Part shown: one piece after another, positions 44,511 through 53,751 of the stretch | Numbering within the stretch: position 1 is the first letter of the stretch | Layout: every line of letters begins with the position of its first letter | NCBI RefSeq assembly: GCF_900458435.1 | Contig: NZ_UHCT01000001.1 | Span: 744,001-808,000 of the forward strand | DNA length: 64,000 nucleotides | Origin: Staphylococcus carnosus | Lineage (GTDB): Bacteria > Bacillota > Bacilli > Staphylococcales > Staphylococcaceae | Direction of reading: 5' to 3' | Position numbers and translations under genes: made by a program | The notes under the pieces: generated by a model | What the model saw: the letters and a program-made list of their open reading frames with translations, nothing else | Told to the model about the DNA's origin: nothing | Database searches by the model: none

Positions 44511-46007
44511 ATGAATTTGAATCGGCAATACGTCAATCGATTTATTGACGATGCAATACAATATGGTGATTATGAAAGAGAAGATAATTATTATCTTCAA
44601 AATCTAATATTAGAGATTACAAAAGCTGAAAGTATTGATGAAACTAAAAATAATAATGGATTAGTAAATCCAACGTCAAATGAGATTGCTCAATTTTGGA
44701 TTCAACAAATGCTGAATAATGGTTTACTAGAAGATGTTGTTTATCAAAAAGAAATAGTTGAAACGAAATTATTAGATTTAATTACACCCAAACCATCAAC
44801 TATCAATCGTGAATTTTGGAAACGATATGAATCGCATCCGGAAAAAGCAACGGGTTATTTTTATCAAATCTGTAAACGTAATCACTATGTAAAAGAAGAT
44901 GCTATTGCCAAAAATATCCATTACTATACAGAAACTGAGTATGGTGATTTAGAAATTACTATCAATTTATCTAAGCCTGAAAAAGATGCTAAAGAAATTG
45001 CCAAAGCACGTGAAGCAAAACAATCGAGTTATCCAGCGAATGCGTTATGTATGGAAAATGAAGGCTTTGTCGGATCTGTTACTCAAGCTGCACGCCGTAA
45101 TCATCGTATTGTGAGATTGAATTTAAATCATCAACCTTGGGGCTTTCAATTTTCTCCATATGCATACTTCCCTGAACATAGTATTGTTTTATCAGAAGCG
45201 CATGAGCCTATGAAAATTGAGAAACAAACTTTCAGTAATCTTTTACAATTTGTTCAGAAATTCCCTCACTATTTTGCAGGTTCCAATGCTGATTTGCCTA
45301 TCGTAGGTGGTTCTATTCTGTCTCATAACCATTACCAAACCGGCCGACATACTTTCCCGATGGATCATGCACCTGAAATGAAACAATTTAAAATGGAACA
45401 ATTTCCTGATGTACAGGCTGCAATCTTGAAATGGCCGATGAGTGTTATCCGATTGAAAGGCGAAGATCTTGATGAAATGACGGAAGCGGCAGATCATATT
45501 TTTGAAACATGGAAATCATACACTGATGAAAAACTGGATATCAGAGCGTATAGTCAAGATGGCACACGTCATCACACGGTAACTCCAATTGCACGTTTTA
45601 ATCAAACAACTAGTGAATATGAATTGGATTTAGTGTTAAGGGATAATCAAACTTCAACACAATATCCAGATGGTATCTTCCATCCACACAACGATGTACA
45701 TCATATTAAAAAAGAAAATATTGGTTTGATTGAAGTGATGGGAACAGCTATTTTACCTGGAAGATTGAAAAAAGAACTTCTAGAAGTAGAACGTTATGTT
45801 CTAGGAGATATTAATGCTGAACCAGGCTCGCACAAAAAGTGGGCAGACAAAATGAAAGAAAAATATAATTTCAATAATGAAAATGCCAAAAATATAATTC
45901 ATCAAGAAGTAGGAAGAATTTTTAAGCGTGTATTAGAAGATTCTGGTGTATTTAAACAAAGCACCGAAGGTCAAAAAGGATTTGAAAAATTCATACAAAC
46001 ACTGTGA
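44511..46007 (+). CDS. galT: Galactose-1-phosphate uridylyltransferase, class II
   Basis: Exchanges UMP between UDP-glucose and galactose-1-phosphate, 498 aa, typical of the firmicute class II GalT. The catalytic region has GGSILSHNHYQTGRHTFPM; the conserved INREFW and HQPWGFQFSPYAYFPEHS regions are present. I start at ATG 44511 because ACAGGAGGCCC precedes it; an in-frame longer frame overlaps galE without a ribosome site. Last gene of galRKET. Confidence 0.93.
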   Translation: MNLNRQYVNRFIDDAIQYGDYEREDNYYLQNLILEITKAESIDETKNNNGLVNPTSNEIAQFWIQQMLNNGLLEDVVYQKEIVETKLLDLITPKPSTINREFWKRYESHPEKATGYFYQICKRNHYVKEDAIAKNIHYYTETEYGDLEITINLSKPEKDAKEIAKAREAKQSSYPANALCMENEGFVGSVTQAARRNHRIVRLNLNHQPWGFQFSPYAYFPEHSIVLSEAHEPMKIEKQTFSNLLQFVQKFPHYFAGSNADLPIVGGSILSHNHYQTGRHTFPMDHAPEMKQFKMEQFPDVQAAILKWPMSVIRLKGEDLDEMTEAADHIFETWKSYTDEKLDIRAYSQDGTRHHTVTPIARFNQTTSEYELDLVLRDNQTSTQYPDGIFHPHNDVHHIKKENIGLIEVMGTAILPGRLKKELLEVERYVLGDINAEPGSHKKWADKMKEKYNFNNENAKNIIHQEVGRIFKRVLEDSGVFKQSTEGQKGFEKFIQTL

Positions 46008-46035
46008 AGTCGGCTTTTGACAGCTTTTTTATTAC
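46006..46035 (+). terminator. Weak terminator after galT
   Basis: AAGTCGGC-TTTT-GACAGCTT forms a short imperfect stem with six T residues. Confidence 0.45.
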
Positions 46036-46083
46036 AAAAAACTAAAAGATAACTACCTGTTAACCTTTGCAATAAAAAAATTA

Positions 46084-46114
46084 AATAAATTTTTAATATA
46101 TCGTGAAATTTATT
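46084..46114. promoter_or_regulatory. Inverted repeat at mod promoter
   Basis: AATAAATTT (46084) and AAATTTATT (46106) form a perfect 9-base inverted repeat. The second half overlaps the -35 region of a TATAAT (46126-46131). No protein is assigned; a molybdate-responsive repressor is one possibility. Confidence 0.45.
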
Positions 46115-46166
46115 GGATATAGGGGTATAATCAAAAGTGAAATCATTTTTTTTAGGAGGTTTTGTA

Positions 46167-46952
46167 ATGAAAATCAAACATTTTTTGATTGCATTAGTAG
46201 CGATTTGTTTAGTGTTAGCAGGTTGTTCTAATTCAGACAGCGGAGACAAAAAGGACAGTAAAAAGTCTGACAGCAATGACAAAAAACAAGAACTACAAAT
46301 TTCAGCAGCAGCGAGTTTAACAGATGTATCTAAAGATTTGGAAAAAGAATTCAAGAAAGATCATCCAGATGCTAAAATCACATTTAACTATGGTGGTTCT
46401 GGTGCTTTAAGACAACAAATTGAAAAAGGTGCACCAGTTGATGTATTTATGTCAGCAAATACTAAAGACGTTGATGCATTAAAAGACAAGAAAAAAGCAC
46501 ATGATACTTATAACTACGCTAAAAACAAATTAGTACTTATCGGTGAAAAAGATTCAGATATTAAATCTGTTAAAGATTTAAAAGATGGTCAAAAATTAGC
46601 AATTGGAGAAGCTAAATCTGTACCAGCCGGTAAATATGCTACTCAATACTTACAAGACAATGGTTTATATGATGGTGTTAAAGACAAATTAGTTTATGCT
46701 AAAGACGTTCGTCAAGTATTGAACTATGTTGAAAAAGGTAATGCTCAATTAGGTTATGTTTATAAAACAGATTTATATCCTAACAAAACTAAAAATGACA
46801 AAGTAAGAGAAATCGAACAAGTCAAATTGAAAAAACCGATTGTTTATGAAGCAGGTGCAACATCTGATAATAAATTAGCTAAAGATTGGATGAAATTCTT
46901 AAAATCTGATAAAGCTAAAAAAATTATGAAAGAATATAAATTCGAAAACTAG
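46167..46952 (+). CDS. modA: Molybdate ABC transporter, substrate-binding lipoprotein
   Basis: Binds molybdate or tungstate outside the membrane, 261 aa. Lipobox VLAGCSN follows a hydrophobic signal; a Lys/Asp/Ser linker precedes the binding domain. ISAAASLTDVSKDLEKEF and FNYGGSGALRQQIEKGAPVD contain the Ser and Gly that bind the oxyanion. I start at ATG 46167 behind TTAGGAGGTTTTGT. It leads modABC, which feeds the molybdenum-cofactor genes that follow. Confidence 0.93.
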   Translation: MKIKHFLIALVAICLVLAGCSNSDSGDKKDSKKSDSNDKKQELQISAAASLTDVSKDLEKEFKKDHPDAKITFNYGGSGALRQQIEKGAPVDVFMSANTKDVDALKDKKKAHDTYNYAKNKLVLIGEKDSDIKSVKDLKDGQKLAIGEAKSVPAGKYATQYLQDNGLYDGVKDKLVYAKDVRQVLNYVEKGNAQLGYVYKTDLYPNKTKNDKVREIEQVKLKKPIVYEAGATSDNKLAKDWMKFLKSDKAKKIMKEYKFEN

Positions 46953-46963
46953 GAGGAACGTAA

Positions 46964-47635
46964 ATGCCTGATTTAACGCCATTTTGGATATCCATAAAAG
47001 TGGCTGTAATCAGCACGATTATCGTTTCGATACTGGGCATTATTATCTCCAGACTTTTATATCGTTATCGAGGTCGCATAGTAACTCTTCTAGAAAGTAT
47101 CATTATACTGCCGATTGTTCTGCCTCCGACAGTAATGGGGTTCTTACTCTTAATCGTATTTTCTCCAAAAAGTCCGGTAGGCGCATTCTTCACAAATGTT
47201 CTGCATTTGCCGGTAGTATTTACATTGACGGGCGCTGTTATAGCGTCCGTTGTTGTAAGTTTTCCTTTAATGTATCAACATACGATACAAGGATTTCGCG
47301 GTATCAATAATAAAATGTTGAATACTGCGCGAACTATGGGAGCAAGTGAGAATAAAATATTCTTTCGTTTGATTTTACCTTTATCTAAACGTTCTATTTT
47401 ATCAGGAATAATGATGGCATTTGCAAGAGCAATTGGGGAATTCGGTGCAACGCTTATGGTTGCAGGTTACATTCCGAATAAAACCAACACCTTGCCATTG
47501 GAAATTTATTTCTTAGTAGAACAAGGAAAAGAAAATGAAGCATGGTTATGGGTGCTGGTACTTGTCGCCTTTGCAATCACAGTTATCGGTACAATTAATA
47601 TGATTAACCGTGATAAATATTTGGAGGTGGATTAA
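46964..47635 (+). CDS. modB: Molybdate ABC transporter, permease ModB
   Basis: Membrane subunit, 223 aa, with about five hydrophobic helices. The EAA loop for ATPase contact is TARTMGASENKIFFRLILPLS, and VLPPTVMGFLLL matches the ModB start of the conserved core. The stop codon abuts the modC ATG (TAAATG). ATG follows AGGAGGAAC. Confidence 0.92.
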   Translation: MPDLTPFWISIKVAVISTIIVSILGIIISRLLYRYRGRIVTLLESIIILPIVLPPTVMGFLLLIVFSPKSPVGAFFTNVLHLPVVFTLTGAVIASVVVSFPLMYQHTIQGFRGINNKMLNTARTMGASENKIFFRLILPLSKRSILSGIMMAFARAIGEFGATLMVAGYIPNKTNTLPLEIYFLVEQGKENEAWLWVLVLVAFAITVIGTINMINRDKYLEVD

Positions 47636-48244
47636 ATGCTTACCATCCAAATAGAATATCAACTGCGTGATCATTTTATCCAACTTGATATTAATGATGA
47701 CCAACCAAAGATTTATGCAATCAGGGGACCGTCTGGTATCGGTAAAACCACTGTGCTGAATATGATTGCAGGATTACGTAAAGCAGACCGAGCATATATT
47801 AAGATAGATGATCATTTATTAACAGATACTGAACATGATGTTAATGTTAAAATTCAAGAACGTGGTATTGGTTATCTGTTCCAAGATTATCAACTCTTTC
47901 CGAATATGACAGTCATGCAGAATATTACGTTTATGGCCAAACCTTCAGAGCATATAGATGAACTGATGCGTCAACTGAATATTGTGCATTTAACTAAACA
48001 ATATCCTGCACGTTTATCAGGGGGAGAATCACAACGTGTAGCGCTTGCGAGAGCGTTAAGCACACGACCTGATATCCTGCTTTTAGACGAACCTTTTTCA
48101 AGTCTAGATGATGCTACGAAAGAAGAAAGTATGCATTTAGTTAAGAGAATGTTTGATGATTGGCAGATTCCAATTATTTTTGTTACACATTCAAACTATG
48201 AAGCTGAGCAGCTTGCAGATGAGATTATTACAATAGGTTCATAG
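47636..48244 (+). CDS. modC: Molybdate ABC transporter, ATPase ModC (short)
   Basis: ATPase of 202 aa. Walker A GPSGIGKTTVLNMIAG, signature LSGGESQRVALARAL, Walker B ILLLDEPFSSLD and switch His FVTHSN are present. It lacks the C-terminal mop/TOBE domain of E. coli ModC (352 aa), so molybdate feedback through this subunit is unlikely. Such short forms are usual in staphylococci. Directly coupled to modB. Confidence 0.9.
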   Translation: MLTIQIEYQLRDHFIQLDINDDQPKIYAIRGPSGIGKTTVLNMIAGLRKADRAYIKIDDHLLTDTEHDVNVKIQERGIGYLFQDYQLFPNMTVMQNITFMAKPSEHIDELMRQLNIVHLTKQYPARLSGGESQRVALARALSTRPDILLLDEPFSSLDDATKEESMHLVKRMFDDWQIPIIFVTHSNYEAEQLADEIITIGS

Positions 48245-48258
48245 CTTATTTTGAAACA

Positions 48259-48304
48259 TAACCCGACATCGTGCTGAAAGAATTCAGTGCATGTCGGGTT
48301 TGTT
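48259..48304 (+). terminator. Rho-independent terminator of modABC
   Basis: AACCCGACAT-CGTGCTGAA pairs with TTCAGTGC-ATGTCGGGTT; followed by TGTTGT, a weak T-run. Confidence 0.75.
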
Positions 48305-48395
48305 GTATCTTTTAAAAAGTTTAGTTTGGAAAATTGTGTCGTGCTCAGAATCATCATATAATAAAAGTAATGTACTTTAGAAAGGATAAAAAAAT

Positions 48396-49397
48396 ATGAA
48401 TGAACGCTATTCACGACAAATATTATTTAAAAATATTGGAGTGGAAGGTCAAGAAAAAATATCACAAAAACATGTTTTGATTATCGGGATGGGAGCTTTA
48501 GGTACACATCTTGCTGATGGCTTAGTACGTGCTGGGGTACGTAAATTGACTATCGTGGATCGTGATTATATTGAATTCAGCAATCTGCAGCGTCAAACAA
48601 TGTATACAGAAAATGATGCTAAAGAAGCATTGCCTAAAGTAATAGCTGCAAAAGAAAGATTGACAGAAATTCGTAGTGATATTGAAATAGATGCATATAT
48701 CGATCAAGTTAACCCGCCATTTTTAGAAGAACATGCACAACATGTGGATTTAATATTAGATGCAACAGATAATTTTGATACGCGTTTATTGGTAAATGAT
48801 TTTGCCTATAAATATAATATACCTTGGATATATGGGGGCGTTGTACAAAGCACGTACATTGAAGCAGCCTTTATTCCAGGACAAACACCTTGTTTTAATT
48901 GTGTGATGCCGCAATTGCCAGTCATTAATATGACTTGTGATACTGTAGGTGTAATTCAACCAGCTGTCACAATGACAACGAGTTTACAGTTAAGAGACGC
49001 GTTGAAAATACTGACGGACACACCCTTTACACCTAAATTAACTTATGGTGACATATGGGAAGGTACACATTATACATTTGGTTTCAGCCGAATGTTTGAT
49101 TCTACTTGTACAACTTGCGGACCGAACCCTACGTATCCTCATTTACATCAAACTGATCAGCAATATGCGACACTTTGCGGGAGAGACACCGTACAATACA
49201 GTAATGAAAATATTACCCAGGAAATGTTGAAACAATATTTAGATGCGCATCATATCCATTATCATGCAAATCCATATATGCTTCGTTTTGAATTTAATGG
49301 GCATCGTATTGTGAGTTTCTCAGGTGGAAGAATGTTAATTCATGGTATGACTAAGCCGACTGAGGCTATTAAATTAATGAATCAACTGTTAGGCTAG
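48396..49397 (+). CDS. moeB: Molybdopterin-synthase adenylyltransferase MoeB
   Basis: E1-like enzyme that adenylates the C-terminal glycine of MoaD, 333 aa. Nucleotide motif IIGMGALGTHLADGL, the Arg finger RQTMYTE and zinc-binding cysteines (PCFNC and CTTCGPN) are seen. The C-terminus has a short extra domain instead of a full rhodanese domain. Ribosome site AGAAAGGATAAAAA. The order moeB then moaB is like that in S. carnosus and S. aureus. Confidence 0.9.
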   Translation: MNERYSRQILFKNIGVEGQEKISQKHVLIIGMGALGTHLADGLVRAGVRKLTIVDRDYIEFSNLQRQTMYTENDAKEALPKVIAAKERLTEIRSDIEIDAYIDQVNPPFLEEHAQHVDLILDATDNFDTRLLVNDFAYKYNIPWIYGGVVQSTYIEAAFIPGQTPCFNCVMPQLPVINMTCDTVGVIQPAVTMTTSLQLRDALKILTDTPFTPKLTYGDIWEGTHYTFGFSRMFDSTCTTCGPNPTYPHLHQTDQQYATLCGRDTVQYSNENITQEMLKQYLDAHHIHYHANPYMLRFEFNGHRIVSFSGGRMLIHGMTKPTEAIKLMNQLLG

Positions 49398-49428
49398 AAG
49401 TAGATTATAAATAACGGAGGTCAATCGA

Positions 49429-49941
49429 ATGACAAAAAATGAACATGTAAACGTTAAGCTAGATAGAGATATTCAATGTGCGGTGTTGACAGTATCAGAT
49501 ACGAGAACACCGGAAACAGATAAAGGCGGCAACTTAGCAAAAGAATTATTATCTGAAATTAATGTAGAAATCAAACCAGAACATTATGCGATTGTTAAAG
49601 ATGATAAACAAGCGATTACAGAGCAATTACAACAATGGTTGGCTGAAGATGTAGATGTCATTATCACAACTGGTGGCACAGGAATTGCACAACGCGATGT
49701 TACAATAGAAGCTGTAACACCATTGCTTTCAAAAGAAATTGAAGGTTTCGGAGAATTGTTCAGATATTTAAGTTATGCTGAAGATGTTGGTACACGTGCT
49801 TTACTTTCACGTGCAGTAGCAGGCACAGTTGGAGAACAACTTATTTTCTCAGTACCAGGTTCAACGGGTGCAGTGAAGCTTGCAATGAATAAACTAATTA
49901 AACCAGAATTAAATCATTTAATTCATGAACTGACAAAATAA
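49429..49941 (+). CDS. moaB: Molybdenum cofactor biosynthesis protein MoaB (MogA-like)
   Basis: Adenylates molybdopterin before metal insertion, 170 aa. MoCF-binding motifs are [15 protein letters not shown] and [17 protein letters not shown]. It is 31 bases after moeB and ends before a long hairpin, so moeB-moaB form one transcript. Confidence 0.9.
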   Translation: MTKNEHVNVKLDRDIQCAVLTVSDTRTPETDKGGNLAKELLSEINVEIKPEHYAIVKDDKQAITEQLQQWLAEDVDVIITTGGTGIAQRDVTIEAVTPLLSKEIEGFGELFRYLSYAEDVGTRALLSRAVAGTVGEQLIFSVPGSTGAVKLAMNKLIKPELNHLIHELTK

Positions 49942-50002
49942 ATCATCCTTATAGACGATTATCATATGATGATTGAGGTTTATAATTAATATATGATACG
50001 AA

Positions 50003-50072
50003 AAAACGGAATCATTGAGCAGACATTTTATGTTAAATAAAAAATGTTGTTGCTCAACAATTCCGTATTTTG
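50003..50072. terminator. Bidirectional terminator
   Basis: ACGGAATCATTGAGCA pairs with TGCTCAACAATTCCGT (long stem with AT-rich inner part), flanked by T- and A-runs. It lies between moaB and moaC. Confidence 0.8.
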
Positions 50073-50124
50073 TTCTGTTTAAATTAAATAACTCAGAACG
50101 GGTATATAATTTAAATAAAGAATA

Positions 50125-50610
50125 TTATTTAGATTCTCGGCGATAGTCGCCAGATTTACCACCAGATTTAGTTAGAAGATACGTTTCTCCGATGACCATT
50201 CCTTTATCTAAAGCTTTGGTCATATCATAAACCGTTAATGCAGTAGCAGAAGCTGCAGTTAAGGCTTCCATCTCTACTCCGGTTTTACCAGACGTTGAAA
50301 CAGTAGCTTCAATGTTTAGAGTATAAGATGATGTTGTATCCCATTCGAAAGCAATATCAATACCAGTAAGTGAGAGCGGATGGCACATTGGAATAATTGT
50401 GGATGTGTTTTTGGCAGCCATAATTCCAGCAATCTGTGCAGTGTTCAGCACATTACCTTTCTTATTTGTATGATCGACAATTTGCTGATAAATATCTTGA
50501 TTGACGGTAATACTTGAATGAGCGGTAGCAGTACGTTTCGTGATTTCTTTTTCAGAAACATCTATCATCTTCGCATTACCTTGTTCGTTGATATGAGTAA
50601 ATTCAGACAT
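50125..50610 (-). CDS. moaC: Cyclic pyranopterin monophosphate synthase MoaC
   Basis: Second enzyme of molybdenum-cofactor synthesis; turns the MoaA product to cPMP, 161 aa. [37 protein letters not shown] and the late GKSGDY are diagnostic. It is the only Moco gene on the minus strand and is divergent from moeA; the 64-base gap must hold both promoters. Confidence 0.93.
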   Translation of the reverse strand: MSEFTHINEQGNAKMIDVSEKEITKRTATAHSSITVNQDIYQQIVDHTNKKGNVLNTAQIAGIMAAKNTSTIIPMCHPLSLTGIDIAFEWDTTSSYTLNIEATVSTSGKTGVEMEALTAASATALTVYDMTKALDKGMVIGETYLLTKSGGKSGDYRRESK

Positions 50611-50674
50611 GCTATTCCTCCTCGCTTAAATTATTATAGCACGAAATAAATTGAATGTTAGGAGCAGATAAATT

Positions 50675-51934
50675 ATGCCAGTTGAAAAAAGAAATCCAAT
50701 TCCTGTTAGAGAAGCTATCAAACGTGTTGTAGAACAAGATATTGAAACTGAAGTACAAAATGTACCATTAAATAAAAGTTTAGGGTACGTACTTGCAGAA
50801 GATATTGTAGCAACATATGAAATTCCTAGATTTAATAAATCACCTTATGATGGTTTTGCTTTGAGAAGTGAAGATACAGTAGGTGCAAGCGGTGATAACC
50901 GTATTGAATTCGAAGTGATTGATCACATCGGTGCAGGTTCAGTTTCAGATAAAACTGTAGGTCCTAATCAAGCTGTTCGAATCATGACAGGTGCAGAAGT
51001 TCCAGCAGGTGCAGATGCTGTGGTTATGCTAGAACAAACAAAAGAAGGCGACCATACATTTACGATTCGTAAAACATTCTCTCACAATGAAAATGTTTCA
51101 TTAAAAGGCGAAGAAACAGAAGTGGGCGATGTTGTATTGAAAAAAGGACAACGTATTAATGCCGGCGGTATTGCAGTGCTTGCAACATTCGGCTACACAG
51201 AAGTTCCAGTTCGTAAATTACCATCTGCTGCAATTATCGCAACAGGCAGTGAATTATTAGATGTCGGTGATGAATTAGAACCAGGTAAAATTCGTAATTC
51301 TAACGGACCTATGATTGAAGGGTTATTAAATCAATTTGGTTTAGATGGAGAAGTTTATAAAATTCAAGAAGATGACTTAGAAAGTAGTATTGCCGTTGTA
51401 AAACAAGCGATGGAAACACATGACATGGTCATTACTACAGGCGGCGTTTCAGTAGGTGATTTTGATTATCTGCCTGAAATCTATAAAGCTTTAGATGCTG
51501 AAGTATTATTTAATAAAGTACAGATGAGACCAGGCAGTGTTACAACTGTAGCGGTTGCACATGGTAAATATTTATTCGGTTTATCCGGAAATCCATCAGC
51601 TTGTTATACAGGTTTCCAATTATTTGTTAAAACAGGCGTATTGAATATGATGGGTGCTAATGAAAAATTCCCTCAAGTTGTGAAAGCAACTTTAATGGAA
51701 GATTTCAAAAAAGCCAATCCATTCACACGTTTTATTAGATCAAAAGCTACTTTAAATGGAATGGAAGCAACAGTTGTACCTTCAGGATTTAATAAATCAG
51801 GTGCCGTTGTAGCAATTGCACATAGTAATGCAATGGTGATGCTGCCAAGTGGTACAAGAGGATTCCATGCTGGTAATACAGTAGATGTTATCTTAACAGA
51901 AACAGATGTATTTGAAGAGGAACTTTTACTATGA
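50675..51934 (+). CDS. moeA: Molybdopterin molybdenumtransferase MoeA
   Basis: Inserts molybdate into adenylated molybdopterin, 419 aa. RFNKSPYDGFALRSED, VRIMTGAEVPAGADAVV, the catalytic ATGSELLDVGDELEPGKIRN and TTGGVSVGDFDYL are the family motifs; the FGLSGNPSACYTGF region completes the active site. Its end overlaps mobB by four bases. Leads the rightward operon. Confidence 0.93.
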   Translation: MPVEKRNPIPVREAIKRVVEQDIETEVQNVPLNKSLGYVLAEDIVATYEIPRFNKSPYDGFALRSEDTVGASGDNRIEFEVIDHIGAGSVSDKTVGPNQAVRIMTGAEVPAGADAVVMLEQTKEGDHTFTIRKTFSHNENVSLKGEETEVGDVVLKKGQRINAGGIAVLATFGYTEVPVRKLPSAAIIATGSELLDVGDELEPGKIRNSNGPMIEGLLNQFGLDGEVYKIQEDDLESSIAVVKQAMETHDMVITTGGVSVGDFDYLPEIYKALDAEVLFNKVQMRPGSVTTVAVAHGKYLFGLSGNPSACYTGFQLFVKTGVLNMMGANEKFPQVVKATLMEDFKKANPFTRFIRSKATLNGMEATVVPSGFNKSGAVVAIAHSNAMVMLPSGTRGFHAGNTVDVILTETDVFEEELLL

Positions 51935-52413
51935 TTTTGCAAATCGTGGGATATAAAGATTCAGGCAAAACTACATTGTTAGCTGAAACGGTTAAGTTTT
52001 TAAAAAATAAAGGTTATCGTGTAGTCACAATCAAACATCATGGTCATGGTGCAGAGGATATTACATTGCAGGAGAACACTGTTGACCATATGAAACATTT
52101 TGAAGCGGGAGCAGATCAAAGTATCGTACAAGGACACGAACTCAGAGAAACGATAACCCGCACGTCTGAAGCGTCTTTATCCCAAATTATTGATTCAGCT
52201 GTTACAATTGAATATGACATCATTTTAGCTGAAGGGTTTAAAAATGCCGACTATGATAAAGTTGTCATTTATAAAAATCCTGAAGAATTATCTTCTTTAT
52301 CAGCGCTCAGTCATGTACAATATAAGTTGCCGTTTCAAAAATTAAGTGATTTAGAGCCTTTTAAAAATTGGCTTGAATCGTGGATTGATATAAAAAAGGA
52401 TGAGTCAGAATGA
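51931..52413 (+). CDS. mobB: Molybdopterin-guanine dinucleotide biosynthesis protein MobB
   Basis: P-loop GTP-binding protein, 160 aa, helping MGD synthesis. Walker A is GYKDSGKTTLLAETV near the N-terminus. TIKHHGHG and VEYDIILAEGFKN-type sequence (EYDIILAEGFKNADYDKVV) fit MobB. ATG overlaps the moeA stop. Confidence 0.9.
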   Translation: MILQIVGYKDSGKTTLLAETVKFLKNKGYRVVTIKHHGHGAEDITLQENTVDHMKHFEAGADQSIVQGHELRETITRTSEASLSQIIDSAVTIEYDIILAEGFKNADYDKVVIYKNPEELSSLSALSHVQYKLPFQKLSDLEPFKNWLESWIDIKKDESE

Positions 52414-52862
52414 AACAGTTTGAGATTGTAACAGAACCGATACAAACAGAACAGTATCGAGACTTTACACTTAATCCGCACCAAGGAGCAGTGGTTGTAT
52501 TTACAGGACATGTCCGAGAATGGACTAAAGGGATACGCACTGAACATTTAGAATATGAAGCTTATATTCCAATGGCTGAGAAGAAACTCGCACAAATCGG
52601 TGATGAAATTAATGAACAGTGGCCAGGTACAATTGTAAGTATTGTACATCGAATCGGGCCATTAAAAATTTCAGATATAGCTGTGTTGATTGCGGTATCT
52701 TCTCCGCATAGAAAAGATGCATACGCTGCTAATGAGTATGCAATAGATCGTATTAAAGAAGTTGTTCCCATTTGGAAAAAAGAAATTTGGGAAGATGGAG
52801 CTGAGTGGATTGGCCATCAACGCGGCTACCACGATGATGCAGTTGAAAGGGGGCAAAATTAA
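52410..52862 (+). CDS. moaE: Molybdopterin synthase large subunit MoaE
   Basis: Converts cPMP to molybdopterin together with MoaD, 150 aa. GAVVVFTGHVREWTKG, LEYEAYIPMAEKKL, VHRIGPLKISDIAVLIAVSS and PIWKKEIWEDGAEWIG are diagnostic and include the substrate-binding lysines. It overlaps mobB and moaD. Confidence 0.92.
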   Translation: MKQFEIVTEPIQTEQYRDFTLNPHQGAVVVFTGHVREWTKGIRTEHLEYEAYIPMAEKKLAQIGDEINEQWPGTIVSIVHRIGPLKISDIAVLIAVSSPHRKDAYAANEYAIDRIKEVVPIWKKEIWEDGAEWIGHQRGYHDDAVERGQN

Positions 52863-53095
52863 TGAAAGTCCTTTATTTTGCTGAAATCAAAGAGATTTTG
52901 CAAAAAGATACTGATCAATTTCAGATTGATGATGAAATGACTGTGGAAGCATTTAAACAATATTTATTTGAAAAATATCCAGAGATAGATGGAAAGAAAT
53001 TTCAAATTGCTTTAAACGAAGAATTTGTACAACCTCACGAAAAAATCAACCAATCAGATGTTGTTGCTTTGATTCCACCAGTAAGTGGAGGTTAA
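52862..53095 (+). CDS. moaD: Molybdopterin synthase sulfur carrier MoaD
   Basis: Ubiquitin-like 77-aa protein ending in PPVSGG; the terminal glycine becomes a thiocarboxylate after MoeB activation. It starts on the last base of moaE. Confidence 0.92.
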   Translation: MKVLYFAEIKEILQKDTDQFQIDDEMTVEAFKQYLFEKYPEIDGKKFQIALNEEFVQPHEKINQSDVVALIPPVSGG

Positions 53096-53099
53096 TGAA

Positions 53100-53693
53100 G
53101 TGAAAGCCATTATATTAGCAGGAGGGCAATCAGAACGTTTTGGGGCGCCTAAAGCATTTGCAGAAATAGATGGGAAAATGTTCTATGAACAAATAATTAC
53201 TGTATTAGATAGCATGAATATGTTCAATGAAATTATTATAAGTTCAAACGAAACACTTGCATCTGAATTTAAAGGTGCACGTGTTATTGTGGACGATTCA
53301 GAACACAAAAATAAAGGACCTTTATCTGGGATTTATTCTGTTATGAAACAAGATTTTGAATCAGAATTATTTTTTGTGATTTCTGTGGATACGCCGCTTA
53401 TTACCGCTAAAGCAATCAGCCAATTGTATCAATTCATGGTAGAACATGTGATTGAAGATCAATTAGACATTGCTGGTTTTAAAGAAGGTAACCATCCTAT
53501 TCCGACAATTGCCTTTTACAGCCCTAATTGTTTGCCGATTATTGCACGTGCTTTAGAGTCAGATGACTATAGTATGCGTCATGTTTATCAACAAACCGCA
53601 TCTGATTGGATAGATGTAAGTAGTGTAGACGATGATACAGAATGGTATAAGAATATTAATTATCCCCAAGATTTAGAGAGCATAAAGAAATAA
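53100..53693 (+). CDS. mobA: Molybdenum cofactor guanylyltransferase MobA
   Basis: Transfers GMP to the cofactor to form MGD, needed by formate dehydrogenase; 197 aa. Nucleotide motif [30 protein letters not shown] and ISVDTPLI follow. I start at GTG 53100 ([14 protein letters not shown]) because GGAGG lies eight bases upstream at the moaD end; a GTG at 53085 would overlap moaD. Confidence 0.9.
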   Translation: MKAIILAGGQSERFGAPKAFAEIDGKMFYEQIITVLDSMNMFNEIIISSNETLASEFKGARVIVDDSEHKNKGPLSGIYSVMKQDFESELFFVISVDTPLITAKAISQLYQFMVEHVIEDQLDIAGFKEGNHPIPTIAFYSPNCLPIIARALESDDYSMRHVYQQTASDWIDVSSVDDDTEWYKNINYPQDLESIKK

Positions 53694-53751
53694 TAATCAA
53701 CGTTTAACGAGATGTGTTAAGCGATTAATATAGATAGAAGGGGGTCAAAAG

